A stretch of DNA of 20,208 nt. Source: Rhizophagus prolifer (taxonomy: Eukaryota > Glomeromycota > Glomeromycetes > Glomerales > Glomeraceae). The stretch spans positions 1-20,208 of the forward strand of contig NQWY01025160.1 in assembly GCA_019425655.1 (NCBI GenBank), given 5' to 3'. The notes below the pieces were generated by a model that saw only the letters and a list, made by a program, of their open reading frames with translations, made no database searches and was not told the origin of the DNA. The position numbers were made by a program, and so were the translations under genes. Every line of letters starts with the position of its first letter. Position 1 is the stretch's first letter. Below are positions 1 through 9,347 of this stretch, in pieces.

Positions 1-230
1 TATTGGAATAAACCTAATCCTTATCCTACTAATATAATTAACTAATAAGCATTACAAAAAATTGTAATACGAATTATTATCGTATATTTACCAAAAGATC
101 ACTAAGAAAAATTGATTTATTGCACCCACAATAGGTAATTAAAGAAACTATTTTATAATTTAGATAAATAAAAGATGAACCATAGAAGAAATATGACACT
201 GAAAAAATGTCTGTTAGATAAAATATAATC
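1..230. other. 3' flank of the PAK gene, no gene seen
   Basis: This AT-rich stretch lies downstream of the PAK kinase stop codon. No conserved reading frame or RNA gene is visible. A minus-strand AATAAA (plus-strand tttatt at 116-121) lies about 110 nt past the longer version of the PAK stop codon and could be its poly(A) signal. Confidence 0.5.
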
Positions 231-3200
231 TTAAAAATTTGTCATGCTATTAATATAAAAGTCCGCATAATAATCTTCAACATCATCTTCATATTCTTCT
301 GAATTAATTTTATTTTGTTGATTTGATTGTTCATTTGTTACAACTAATATAGATTTTACCATCCATCTCTTCAGCATCTTGTTCTTCAATAAGCCGAAAT
401 TCTTTTATCATGCGCTCAAAATCTCCACTTGTAGATACGTGTTCTAAGAAAGGATGCTGATAAAAAAAAAATAAGTACATAGTAGAAATTTATCATAACG
501 AACTTTTTATTTGAATGTTGAATTCACCTTGAGCAATTCTTCCCCTGATTTTCGTTTTTCGGCATCAATTTCTGTACATTCTGCAAGAAATCCTTTAAAT
601 GTATCGGACCACTTCTCAGGATTGTTTAATTCTGGAACTCCGTATCGAGCAATAAGTTCTATGGCCTATTATAATTGTTACTTAAATTTATATAATATAT
701 TGATCAAAAAATTTTAAAATATTTGCGTTACCTTTAACGGTGGATGTTCTTCCATATATGGAGGACTTCCCTCTGCCATTTCTCTTAATAATATGCCAAG
801 ACTCCAAATATCGACCTGTAAAAAGGTAACATGTTTAATAATCACAAATATTATACTCTATTTAATACGTATAAGATCACAAACCTTCGTGTCATAGTTA
901 TTGCACTTTATGACTTCAGGAGCCATCCAAAAAGGTGTACCTATTAATGAGTTTCTATAAGGTTGTTCTTCCGTTAATTGCACAGAGTGTACAAAATCCG
1001 CTACAAGTAAAATATTAAGATAAAAAAGTCAATATATGTTAATTTATATTTCAAGAGTCAAATTGATCTTACCAAGTTTAATGTCTCCTTTAGCATTCAG
1101 TAAGATATTATCGCTACGAACATCTCTATGAATACGATTTAAATTATGTAGATATGTGAGAGCTTTTAATATCTCTCGAGCAACTCGCGCTATCTGAAAC
1201 TCATTAATTCTGGGACCATCAGAATGCATTGATATAATATCTGCTAGAGATACTTCCATACATTCCATAACCATCTATAATAAAAAAAACAATGAATTAA
1301 TATTCTAAAAATGTATATAATGCTGATTAGTCTACTGACCCATATGGAATCAGACTTATAATAACATCCGATATATTCAACAATATTTGAATGTTTACTC
1401 TTTTTCATCATAGACAATTCATTCTTTAATATTTCGAGTTTATGAGAGTTAACAAATGGTATGACTTTGATAGCAACCTACAAATTATTTAGAATAATAT
1501 CCTTAAATTCAATTTCAAGAATTATAAAAAAAAATTAGGAAATTAAGATACCATGTTTTTCAAATTATATTGGTTTGCCGCATATATGTTACCAGATTCA
1601 CCTTCAGCTATCATATTTAAATTAGTGAAAATCTGGCCTGGATCGCCCGTTTCCAATATATCAGCTAATCGGAAAAAAAAAATAAATATTTGAATATTAA
1701 AAAAAAAATTAAATAATCGAAAAAAAAATTACAATACCAAGATGTTTAATTTCCCGTGGCAATGTTTCGGGATTAACGACAGACTTCTGCTCAGGAAATT
1801 CATTTTCCATACTGGAATCGTTAGACGGATTTGATAACCGATTTATATCTGAAAGTGATGAACATTTCCGTATTACTTCAGAATATTTTGACGATCGTGA
1901 TTTCTCTGCATTTAATAATACAATGAAGAAATGTTTGTAAAAAGGAGAAAAGTAGTAGCAAAAAAGAAGAATATATTTGCGTCGAACCATTATCATTCTG
2001 TGTTAATCGCTTGTCAGGTTTTGAAAAAGTGTCTGTTATTCCAAATGATTCTAAAGTAATATCTGAAGCTGATTTTGGTTTTTTACTTAAAATCGCATCA
2101 TTTGTAGATCCATCTATACTGTACGTATCATTTAAATGTTCATTTAACGTTGAATTATCTGAAATATTTAGTTCTTTATTAGAATTGATAGACTCTTTTG
2201 ATGAATTAGTACTAATTATAGAACTAGATGAACTGTTAGGAGGATCTGAAGTTAATTTATTAGAAATGTCTTGATTATTGTACACAACAGTTCCAGAATT
2301 GTCTGAATTTCGCCTTGTTGATGAATAAATATCATAAGATTGTGTAGATTGTGTGGGAGGTGAACTTGGACTATTTAAGTATATCGGAGGTATCGACGTA
2401 ACACTCGATGTTTTTTTAGTAGATATAGGAGAATTATTATTCAGTTCTACTCTTTGACTATTAGGTCGATCAGGTCGATCAGGTCTTGGTGGTTGAGGCC
2501 CTACTTTGTGAATTGGTGAAATAGGCGTACCAGAAAGTTTACGAGGTGGTGGTGGTTTAGGGGATGTAGGTCTGGGCGGTATAAATTTAGATGTAGGTTT
2601 ATCTCTCGGCAAAAATGAAACATTAAGTATTTGTGCAGACACGATTTCATCATTATTTATTGATATTAATGAATTTGTATTGTATCCACCAGTATATATG
2701 TTTCCATTTGACATTTTTCGTTGTTCTCTCAGTGGCGGAATTGGTGAAGTTGCACGATCCCAGGATGGAGCAGGCGAAGTAGGCCTTCCCCGTGATGATG
2801 GTATAGGCGAAGTAGGTCTTTCACGTGATGAAGGTCTAGGAGACGAAGGTCTAGGTGATGAAGGTCTGTCTCCCTGTATTGAATCTTTTGGTAGAGATGT
2901 AATTGCAACATTTGATCCTCTTCTTGGCGGAACTGGTACAGGATTGTTTCTTACTGACGAAGAATTAGTAAATGCTCTTGATGATGATGAGGAAGTTGCA
3001 GCATTTGTATATAATGGATCCTTGTAAGAGAGATTAACATTTACAGATGATGAATTTACTGAATCTACAGAAATAATTGACTCTTTTCCTGATTTTTGTG
3101 ACCCATCAGAACCTTTCCTTTTAGATATTATATCTGGACTTTTTGATACATCAAAAGATTCGGTAGACTGTCCACACTTATGTGGATGCTTCGCAAATTT

Positions 3201-4298
3201 TTGAGATCCATTTGAGCTTGTTCGTTGAGGAGGAATTATAGTATGTTTCGATCCGCTAAAATTTTCATTTGTTCCATTTGATTGTCCATTTAAGGAAGGA
3301 CTTGAAATTTTTCTAATAGAAGATTTCCGTGGAGGTAAACTAGTTATTGTTGTTGATGCTGGTCGAAAACTTTCTCCATTTGGATGTATGTTATGAGGAG
3401 AACCAAGAGAAACAGATCGTTGATGTGTAATTGAGCTATTTAACCTTTTTTGTTCTTCGGCTACTCTTAATTGCATGATTTTTCTAACTGCTTCTGGGTG
3501 TTTCAGTACTTCATTTTCAGTTATACCAGCTGAGTCAAGCATGGCTTTCCATTCTGGAGGAAGACCCTATGTCGAATAGTCACCCACATAACCATTCTCA
3601 TCAATATCTACATGGATATTGTGTTTAAAATTATAAGGCTGTCCAATTTTTTTACCAGTGATCTCAGTATCTAAAAGTTGGTGGATAATTAATTTGAAAT
3701 TAAACTTTGAAATTTAATACTAAAATCAGTAAATAAAACTTACCAGGAGAACCTGGACTCGGAACAAGATTAGGATTGATATATTTTGTATTTAATATTT
3801 CATCACTTGGTACTGTGCTAGACCATACATCAGGTAAACCCTAAGATATATTTATATTAGAACAATCAAATTTCAACATTAACTAATTTTACATTCATTA
3901 AAAAACTTATGGTCGAAATAACTGTAGCTTTATTTAAAGATAACAAAGCTTTATCGATCACTTCAACTTAATAAAACTCTATAATAATTCATACTAACCA
4001 AAAATTTACCACTTTCAGTATTATACTCTACATGAATTCCATGTTCAAACTCTGTAGGTTTACTTATTTCAACAATCTTATTTCCAAAACCTTTTTTCTT
4101 TCTATGCAAACTTGACATTGAACTATTGTTTTGATTGTAATATGAAACATCAGATTTCTTTCCTTCAAGCTTTGTTGAGATTGGTCTCTCATTATTAGTG
4201 ACATAATCACTAGACCTCCTCTCCTCAGACTGTACGGCACCTCCGTTCGTCGACACTTGGTTACCCAGCTTGCCAAGTTTTCCCTTGAGGAAATCCAA
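231..4298 (-). CDS. PAK/Ste20-family protein kinase with two CRIB motifs
   Basis: Serine/threonine kinase of the p21-activated (PAK, Ste20/Cla4) family, expected to be recruited and activated by GTP-bound Cdc42/Rac in polarity and MAPK signalling. Exons (minus): 4298-3999, 3840-3744, 3670-1988 (minus candidate 21-nt intron 3567-3587), 1905-1738, 1664-1552, 1477-1340, 1274-1073, 1000-885, 815-732, 665-528, 456-360, 343-231; about 1075 aa. CRIB-1 is near residues 78-100 (ISKPTEFEHGIHV), CRIB-2 near 141-160 (IGQPYNFKHNIHV), each followed by GLPxxW. Then a long Ser/Pro-rich linker with SH3-type PxxP runs, and a C-terminal kinase domain: AEGESG loop (~762), VAIK (~781), HRDVRSDN (~875), DFV (~895), GTPFWMAPE. 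Oddities: DFG is DFV, the first loop glycine is Ala, an in-frame TAG lies in CRIB-2, and the last exon needs a 16-nt intron or ends at 331. The first visible exon starts at a TTG after an upstream stop, so the true 5' exon and ATG are unresolved. Confidence 0.88.
344..359 (-). other. Candidate 16-nt intron near the PAK C terminus
   Basis: gtaaaatctatattag lies between GAG ATG GAT G and TT GTA ACA. Splicing opens a further 36 codons ending at TAA 231, with a strongly acidic tail (SEEYEDDVEDYYADFY). Without splicing the protein ends GKIYISCNK at TGA 333-331. The acidic reading frame looks coding, but this tail is not a conserved part of the family, so support is moderate. Confidence 0.45.
2830..2874 (-). 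repeat. 15-bp tandem repeat encoding SPRPS units
   Basis: Three consecutive 15-bp units starting gaaggtct on the plus strand encode repeated SPRPS-like pentapeptides in the PAK linker. Flanking RPTSPIP and RPTSPAP blocks look like diverged older copies. The run supplies many proline-directed Ser/Thr sites. Confidence 0.75.
3567..3587 (-). other. Candidate 21-nt intron (or in-frame stop) in CRIB-2
   Basis: The segment starts GTGGGT and ends CATAG, and sits between ENGY of CRIB-2 and GLPPEW. Read through, it gives VGDYST and then TAG in frame. Removal as GT-AG restores an open frame to the kinase domain. The segment is also bounded by a GGGT direct repeat 18 nt apart; removing 18 nt instead would give NGYVGLPPEW, closer to the family, but has no GT-AG boundary. 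Other options are skipping of the upstream exons or a real stop making a CRIB-only protein of about 166 aa. Confidence 0.5.
3999..4067 (-). other. CRIB-1 motif of the PAK protein
   Basis: Encodes ISKPTEFEHGIHV followed by ten residues up to the phase-0 donor (gttagt). The canonical Cdc42/Rac-binding pattern ISxPxxFxHxxHV is complete. The partner sequence GLPDVW begins the next exon at 3840. Confidence 0.85.
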
Positions 4299-5056
4299 TA
4301 TGAAATATTGTAATATTGTAATGATTTAACGATTGAAAATTCAGAAAATCTTCGACGACTACTCTTTATTCTGCTATTTTTTACTTGGCAATGACTATAA
4401 ATAAACAAAATAAAAATAAAAAGCCGATGGTCGCACTAAATCTTTTGATTCGCTAATAATGCAAGATCCATTTTGCTTTATAAATCCGATTTAGCACTTA
4501 TGATAATTTTCAAGCTTAACCTATCTGTACAGTAGCACGAACTAGAAAACGTTTTTCGAAAAGTTCAATCGAACTAGGACATCACAACGTTGTGTATCAG
4601 GGAACATTGTTTCAGTTTTAAAAATACACACCAGATGTGTTTAGGTAACCTTAATTGTTTTAACTAATTGTTTAATTATGATATTGGTAAGAATGGCTGC
4701 AGATTCTGATCTTCCGAACCTTGTAAACTTTACACTTTATATCTATTAATATAGAAGTAGATTAATAATATAAACTAATGATTTCACAAATATTAATCAC
4801 AAAGGTATTTACTAATATTTGATAAATACTTTTAGAGAGCGCTTTCGCAATAACAAACTGCAGTATTTTAAAATTTCAAATTACAAAAATTCACGGATAT
4901 GGATATCGTACTGTGAGATAAAAAAAAAGTAACGAGAAATAAATTGAACCAACTCTAGGTCTTTTTGAAATGAATATTTGAATAATCATAGTATAAAGAT
5001 TACGCACGTTATTTTAAATTTCTAAAAACAAAGTTTAACAGTTATGTATACAATTA
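4299..5056. other. Intergenic: PAK 5' region and RBM26-like 3' end
   Basis: This gap of about 760 bp must contain the PAK promoter and probably a short 5' exon with its ATG. Possible minus-strand ATGs lie at 4471-4469 and near 4607, but neither joins the first CRIB exon in phase by an obvious splice. The right end holds the 3' UTR of the RBM26-like gene. No RNA gene or repeat was recognised. Confidence 0.5.
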
Positions 5057-8000
5057 TTATCGTTTCCAAGAACGCTCTCGTTCATCATCTTCATCATCGC
5101 CCGCTTGAAAATCATTAGTACGCGATGCTGATGCAGGTTCAGTATCGACTGTTTGAGATTCTGTTACAGTAACAACCGCTTCAGCGACATTATCAGAAGC
5201 AGAAGCCGTTGTTGTCACCTCTACAGGACGAGTAACAGGGCTTATTTCCGTATGCCACGTCAGTTGTACTTGACCAACATCAGGAATATTGGAACCTTTT
5301 ACAAGTGCCTGAATAGAATTGTAAATTAATTAAACCTCTGATAACAACAATAAGAAAGCTAGATAAATACGTATAAGATCAATTACCTGTTCAGCGTCTT
5401 TTCTATTTTTGAATTGTACAATTGCTGTTCGTGTTTCCTCTGCAGTTGTAAAGGTTTCAATTTCCCCAAATTGCTAAAAATATTTATGAAAAACGATTAA
5501 ATTGTAACCAAAACTAAGTTTATTTATTGAAAAAAGTAACTTACTTGGAAATAATTTCGAAGATTATCAGTAGATCCCGTCGGGATCTCTTTTAGTAAAA
5601 GTTTTGTAGTGCGATTATCAAGTTTATAAGAACGCATGACACCTCCACCACGAACTCGAGGCCAAAGTCCACGAGCTCTACCACGATAAAAGACAGCACG
5701 CCCACGTCCACGATACATAGCAGATTCTGCAAAACTATTTAAGCTAGCAGTCGATGTATTCGTCTGAATAGTTACAATGCTATTAGCAAATCTAAATACT
5801 ATTAAGCAAATCCATGGGAACGGTCTTACTTACCTCAACATTAGTAGTTTCAGTGCAATGGCTCATTTGCAGCACTATTTTCATTTATTTTGCTCAGAAT
5901 ATCAAGTTCTCTGTCTAACTGTTCCCTTTCTTTTTCTTCCAACAGACTTTTTGGATTAATGTTCCCAGTCAAAGAAGGTTTTCGAACGGCTACGTTCGTA
6001 TCTTTCTTAATATCTTCAGAAACTTTGCTCAAACTTTTAAGAACTTCTTCCCGATTTTTAGAATTTACATTTTTCTTTTTTGCAAGTTCCATCAATTTCT
6101 TTTGCTCTTCAATCTGCCTGTTGATCAATTGCTCTCTTTGTTTTTGAATCTCTAGCATTGCCTTGAGACTTTCTTTCTGTTTTTTAACTTTTTCTTCAGC
6201 TTCTTTCTTCTCAGCTGCACTAATTGTAGGTGAAACCTCCGTTTGAGTAACAACAGGAAGTTCTGATTTTACGGGAGAAGCTGGTTGTTTTGGTACTGTA
6301 GAAGTTGAGGTCTGTGGTTCTTCTTTCTCCTTATGCCAATATACTTTGACAAATCGATAATCAAAAATTGGTTCTGGAGAATTATAAGCTTTATAAGCTT
6401 CAGAACTATTACTGAACTGAATAATAGCTTTTTGATAATTGATGTCAATATTGATATTTGTGATGGTACCGAATTTTTTAAAGAATTCGTTCACTTTATC
6501 AAGATTACAGAATTCTTTCGGTATATTTTCGACAACTAATGTCGCATTTTTATTTGCGCCAGTACCATATCTATTATTAGTATTAAATCCACCACGACTT
6601 CCACGAGAACGACCGCGTCCTCTAAATGTAGTACCTCTAGTAGCAGATGTACCAACACTTGAATCTAAGAATTGTGGAACGCTAGGTGCCGACGTTAATG
6701 AGAGAGTTGGTTCAGTTACAACAGTTTCAGGAGATGATTGTGTTATTTCATTTTCCTTTGGCTCGATCACTGAAATCAAATCTTCAGGACGCGATAATGT
6801 AGCACGCTCTGGATCATAAGCATCTGCTGTTGGGGTCATTGATCTTGACGTTTGACCGGCTAAATTATTTTAAAAATTAAGGAAATGAAGCATATAAATT
6901 TATTTATTTACAATATCCTGGATCAAGATCATATTGATTTCGAACACCGGCAGTGCTCATAAAATATGGCGGTCTCGAAGGAACACCAGCATTCATTATA
7001 CCAACTGGCCCTGTTAATGGATTGCCAGCCATTGGCGATATAATATCGAATGGCCTATTCAATGGAACGTCATCAACAACAATTCTATCTACACCGTGGT
7101 CAAAGGGACAAAGATCACCACGCATACAATATCCTTTTTCTTTATTTGTTTAAAAGTACTTACCATCATAATCACGACAACGTTGACGTCTTCCAGGCCT
7201 AACATCAGAATATCCGGAACCACGGTTCACGACCATAGGACCACTTCTACCACCTCCACGTTCGTTTAACCTCCTTCTCCTATCGTCAAAACGATCATTA
7301 ACTGGAGTATTCATTCCATTATTGCCCCACTCATTACCCCACCGACCAGAACTTATGCTTGAACCCGGAGAACCAGACGATATAGAAGGAAAGTTTCTGT
7401 TTAGGCGATTTTCTCTTTCAAAATCAGGACGTCGAACGCTTCCTCCCATTCCATTATTAGAAACGTACCCGTTTCCACTACCAGATATAGGTTGACTAGT
7501 TCCTAATGAATTATTGCGAGGAATTTTATTTGAACGAAATTCCTCTTCAGTTTCATCACGTCGCCTTTTGAAAGACCGATCATCTTGAAAATTATTATTA
7601 TACTGAGATCCTCCTGATGCGGGACCAGTGGGAATACCTTCGCTACTACGAAATCTTTTATTTTTTGAATCCCTATCGTCCTCCCGATTCGTGAAGTTAG
7701 AGGATCGATCGGCATAACGACGATAATCATCTCGAATTTCGCCACTTCTCTCCCTGTGCTTATAATTTCTGTCGTCGTCATCATCCGATGCTTCGCTATC
7801 TTCTCTTTTTCGGACTCCAATCTTTGATGGTTGGCTATCAACTTTTTCTGGTGTCAATTCCTGGGATTTTGTTGGTTTACCTTCAATTGAATTATTTGCT
7901 GATGATGAACTTGCATTTATAATTGGTTCCTGCTGTGATTGTATTGCGGTTAATGCATCACTGAGATATTCTTGTGAACCTAATGCATCAAACAATTTGT

Positions 8001-8438
8001 CAACAAAAGGTCCGGTTTCTATCAATTAAAATAATAAATTTTACAATTATTTTCGGCAATTACAACTACACGGGCACAAAATACTAGCGCAGACGAGCTA
8101 ATTAAAGGAAGTGGTAAAATAGTTAACAAACCTCCTCTTAGAAAGTCGTCAAGCTGGTCTATACATAGTTGTTTTAGATCCTGATCAGGTTTGTCATGTT
8201 TTAAAAGAGCAATAACATAGTCGGCCAAAACCTTTGGATCTGCGTCGCAACTTTATTAAAAAAATAGAAATGTTTTTTCAAGTAAGCACGATTGGGCTGT
8301 TGATCCTTTTACAAAGTCCTTAACAAATACGAAATGAAACATTAACAGGCAAACAAAGGAAGATCAAGCGTACATTGGTTCCAAGTGGTGGCTAAGATAT
8401 TTCTTTAAAGCTTTTGAAGATGTGTCGTCAAGAAACAT
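5057..8438 (-). CDS. RBM26/27-like RNA-binding protein (PWI-like, CCCH, two RRMs)
   Basis: Homologue of animal RBM26/RBM27 (and, as I recall, S. pombe Rmn1), nuclear proteins linked to the Mtr4-type exosome adaptor that targets polyadenylated nuclear RNA for decay. Exons (minus): 8438-8374, 8250-8132, 8018-7164, 7139-6912, 6859-5876, 5726-5545, 5473-5387, 5308-5057; 923 aa. The first exon pair rebuilds the conserved LEPICDADP, followed by DKPDQDLKQLCIDQLDDFL and FVDKLFDAL, as in the RBM26 PWI-like domain. An Arg/Ser/Asp-rich region follows. A CCCH finger lies near residue 342 (CRDYDEKGYC, then MRGDLCPFDH: C-x8-C-x5-C-x3-H). Then an RGG patch, RRM1 (~527-600, TLVVENIP), a Lys/Glu coiled coil (~638-695), a second RG-rich patch, RRM2 (~788-860, KLLLKEIP and TAIVQFKN), and an acidic tail ending RSWKR. 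The start ATG matches the family N terminus in position. Confidence 0.92.
5727..5875 (-). other. Intron with two competing donors before RRM2
   Basis: A GTGCTG donor at 5875 joined to the tttgcag acceptor at 5727 keeps the frame (149 nt) and makes the full coding length divisible by three. A much better donor, GTAAGTAAG at 5833, lies inside this interval. Reaching it requires passing TGA 5852-5850 in the upstream frame, so its use would truncate the protein after the coiled coil. Confidence 0.55.
7140..7163 (-). other. 24-nt intron inside the CCCH zinc finger
   Basis: A perfect donor (GTAAGT) directly follows CRDYD, and the acceptor ends ATAAAG. Removing exactly 24 nt gives CRDYDEKGYC, the C-x8-C spacing and wording of the RBM26/27 finger. 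Reading through gives GKYF and then TAA. A second AG six bases further in would give a 30-nt intron but shorten the finger to C-x6-C. No longer intron is possible because conserved finger residues sit on both sides. Confidence 0.85.
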
Positions 8439-8756
8439 GATTGAGCGTACAGCTATTTCTCAAGTTCACAAAGGTGAGTTCTTGAGAAACTAAAATATTG
8501 ATAATTTAAGAAGCAAAGTACGGTATCTGAAAACCGGATGGATGGATATAACAGATAATGTACTTAAGCTAAAGGAAAATAAGAGGGCACAAAAAATTTC
8601 TTCTTAAAAACTTGCTAATTTCTGCGGGTCCTTCCCAACTTTATTAGACCATAAGCCGTTTTGTTTAGTGATTAACTGTGATAGTATGATTGTCCAATCA
8701 AATCTTTATAAAAATTTATTCAAATTAAAATAACTTTAAAATATACCCGTTCACAA
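8439..8756. other. Intergenic: RBM26-like promoter and tRNA upstream region
   Basis: This region of 318 bp lies between the RBM26-like start codon and the tRNA. Apart from the stem-loop at 8457-8488 I see no gene or clear regulatory motif. Confidence 0.5.
8457..8488. repeat. Stem-loop in the RBM26-like 5' leader
   Basis: TTCTCAAG (8457-8464) pairs perfectly with CTTGAGAA (8481-8488), with an inner CAC/GTG pair around an AAAG loop. It lies 19 nt upstream of the start codon, so it would be in the leader of the transcript if transcription starts further out. Confidence 0.6.
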
Positions 8757-8840
8757 GCTGACGTGTCCGAGTGGTCCAAGGAGCCAGACTTAAGATCTGG
8801 TATGCGAAAGCATGCGTGGGTTCAAACCCCACCGTCAGCA
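8757..8840 (+). tRNA. tRNA-Leu (anticodon TAA)
   Basis: The acceptor stem GCTGACG pairs with CGTCAGC at 8833-8839, with discriminator A at 8840. The anticodon arm ccaga-ct-TAA-ga-tctgg gives anticodon UAA, leucine. The long variable arm (TGC-GAAA-GCA) and the 84-nt length fit a type II tRNA. An A box (TGTCCGAGTGG) and B box (GGTTCAAACCC) are present. There is no intron and CCA is not encoded. A T-run at 8855-8860 is the likely RNA polymerase III terminator. Confidence 0.97.
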
Positions 8841-9347
8841 ATTCAAGTAATAGTATTTTTTCCTTTTTGAATTTATGAGAAACTTTATTTAGTTAGAGTC
8901 AAAATTTTATCAGATATAATTGCAATTCTGTGACTATATATTTCCGAGTAGATTGCCCAATTATCTAGTTATTTTTATTTTATTGCAAAATGATCTTTTT
9001 GGAGCATAAAAACAATCTGCTCATTTTAATGCAGGCTTAAATATTAATATGTGTTATAGTAAGCTATCGTAATAGGATCTTGAATAAAAGTATGAAAGAT
9101 GTAAGAGAAAATAAAAATTGTCCTTGAATTTATGAAAACTTTTTTAATACAAGATTTGTGTAATAAATACAAATACTAATTGAAATTTTTTGTTTTTTTT
9201 GCTCTTCTCATAAAACAACATCGTAATGAAAAGGGTATGATATAATACTTTTGTTTCTTATACGCTAATTGTTTTTCTTTAATGCATTGAAGTTTTTTTT
9301 TCCTTAAATTGTAATTTTGTTTTTTCTTTACCTTTGATGAAAAACAA
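8841..9347. other. Intergenic: after the tRNA, 3' of Ptc7
   Basis: The region begins with the pol III T-run and continues as AT-rich sequence with long T tracts (9189-9199, 9293-9301). It presumably holds the 3' UTR of the minus-strand Ptc7 gene. No coding or RNA gene is visible. Confidence 0.5.

Noticed and set aside
2680-3027. Plus-strand open frame of 115 codons rich in Gly/Glu/Asp
   Set aside because: It is the antisense of the Ser/Pro repeat region of the PAK linker; the apparent repeats come from the coding strand.
3570-3585. A TGACTA stop-readthrough motif at the CRIB-2 stop
   Set aside because: TGACTA is present but not in the reading frame of the protein; the in-frame stop is TAG followed by G, not a known readthrough context.
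231-4298. The PAK gene as a decayed pseudogene
   Set aside because: Ten conventional introns keep perfect phase and the catalytic Lys and both catalytic Asp residues are intact; the two interruptions both have GT-AG borders like the better-supported short introns elsewhere.
5834-5900. A frameshift mutation in the RBM26-like gene
   Set aside because: The canonical 149-nt intron 5727-5875 keeps the frame and makes the whole coding length divisible by three, so no frameshift is needed.
6439-6819. Plus-strand open frame of 126 codons
   Set aside because: Antisense to RRM1 and the RGG patch of the RBM26-like gene, whose minus-strand reading has clear domain evidence.
7503-7841. Minus-strand open frame of 112 codons
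   Set aside because: It is an out-of-phase reading of the large RBM26-like exon 7164-8018 and has no family features.
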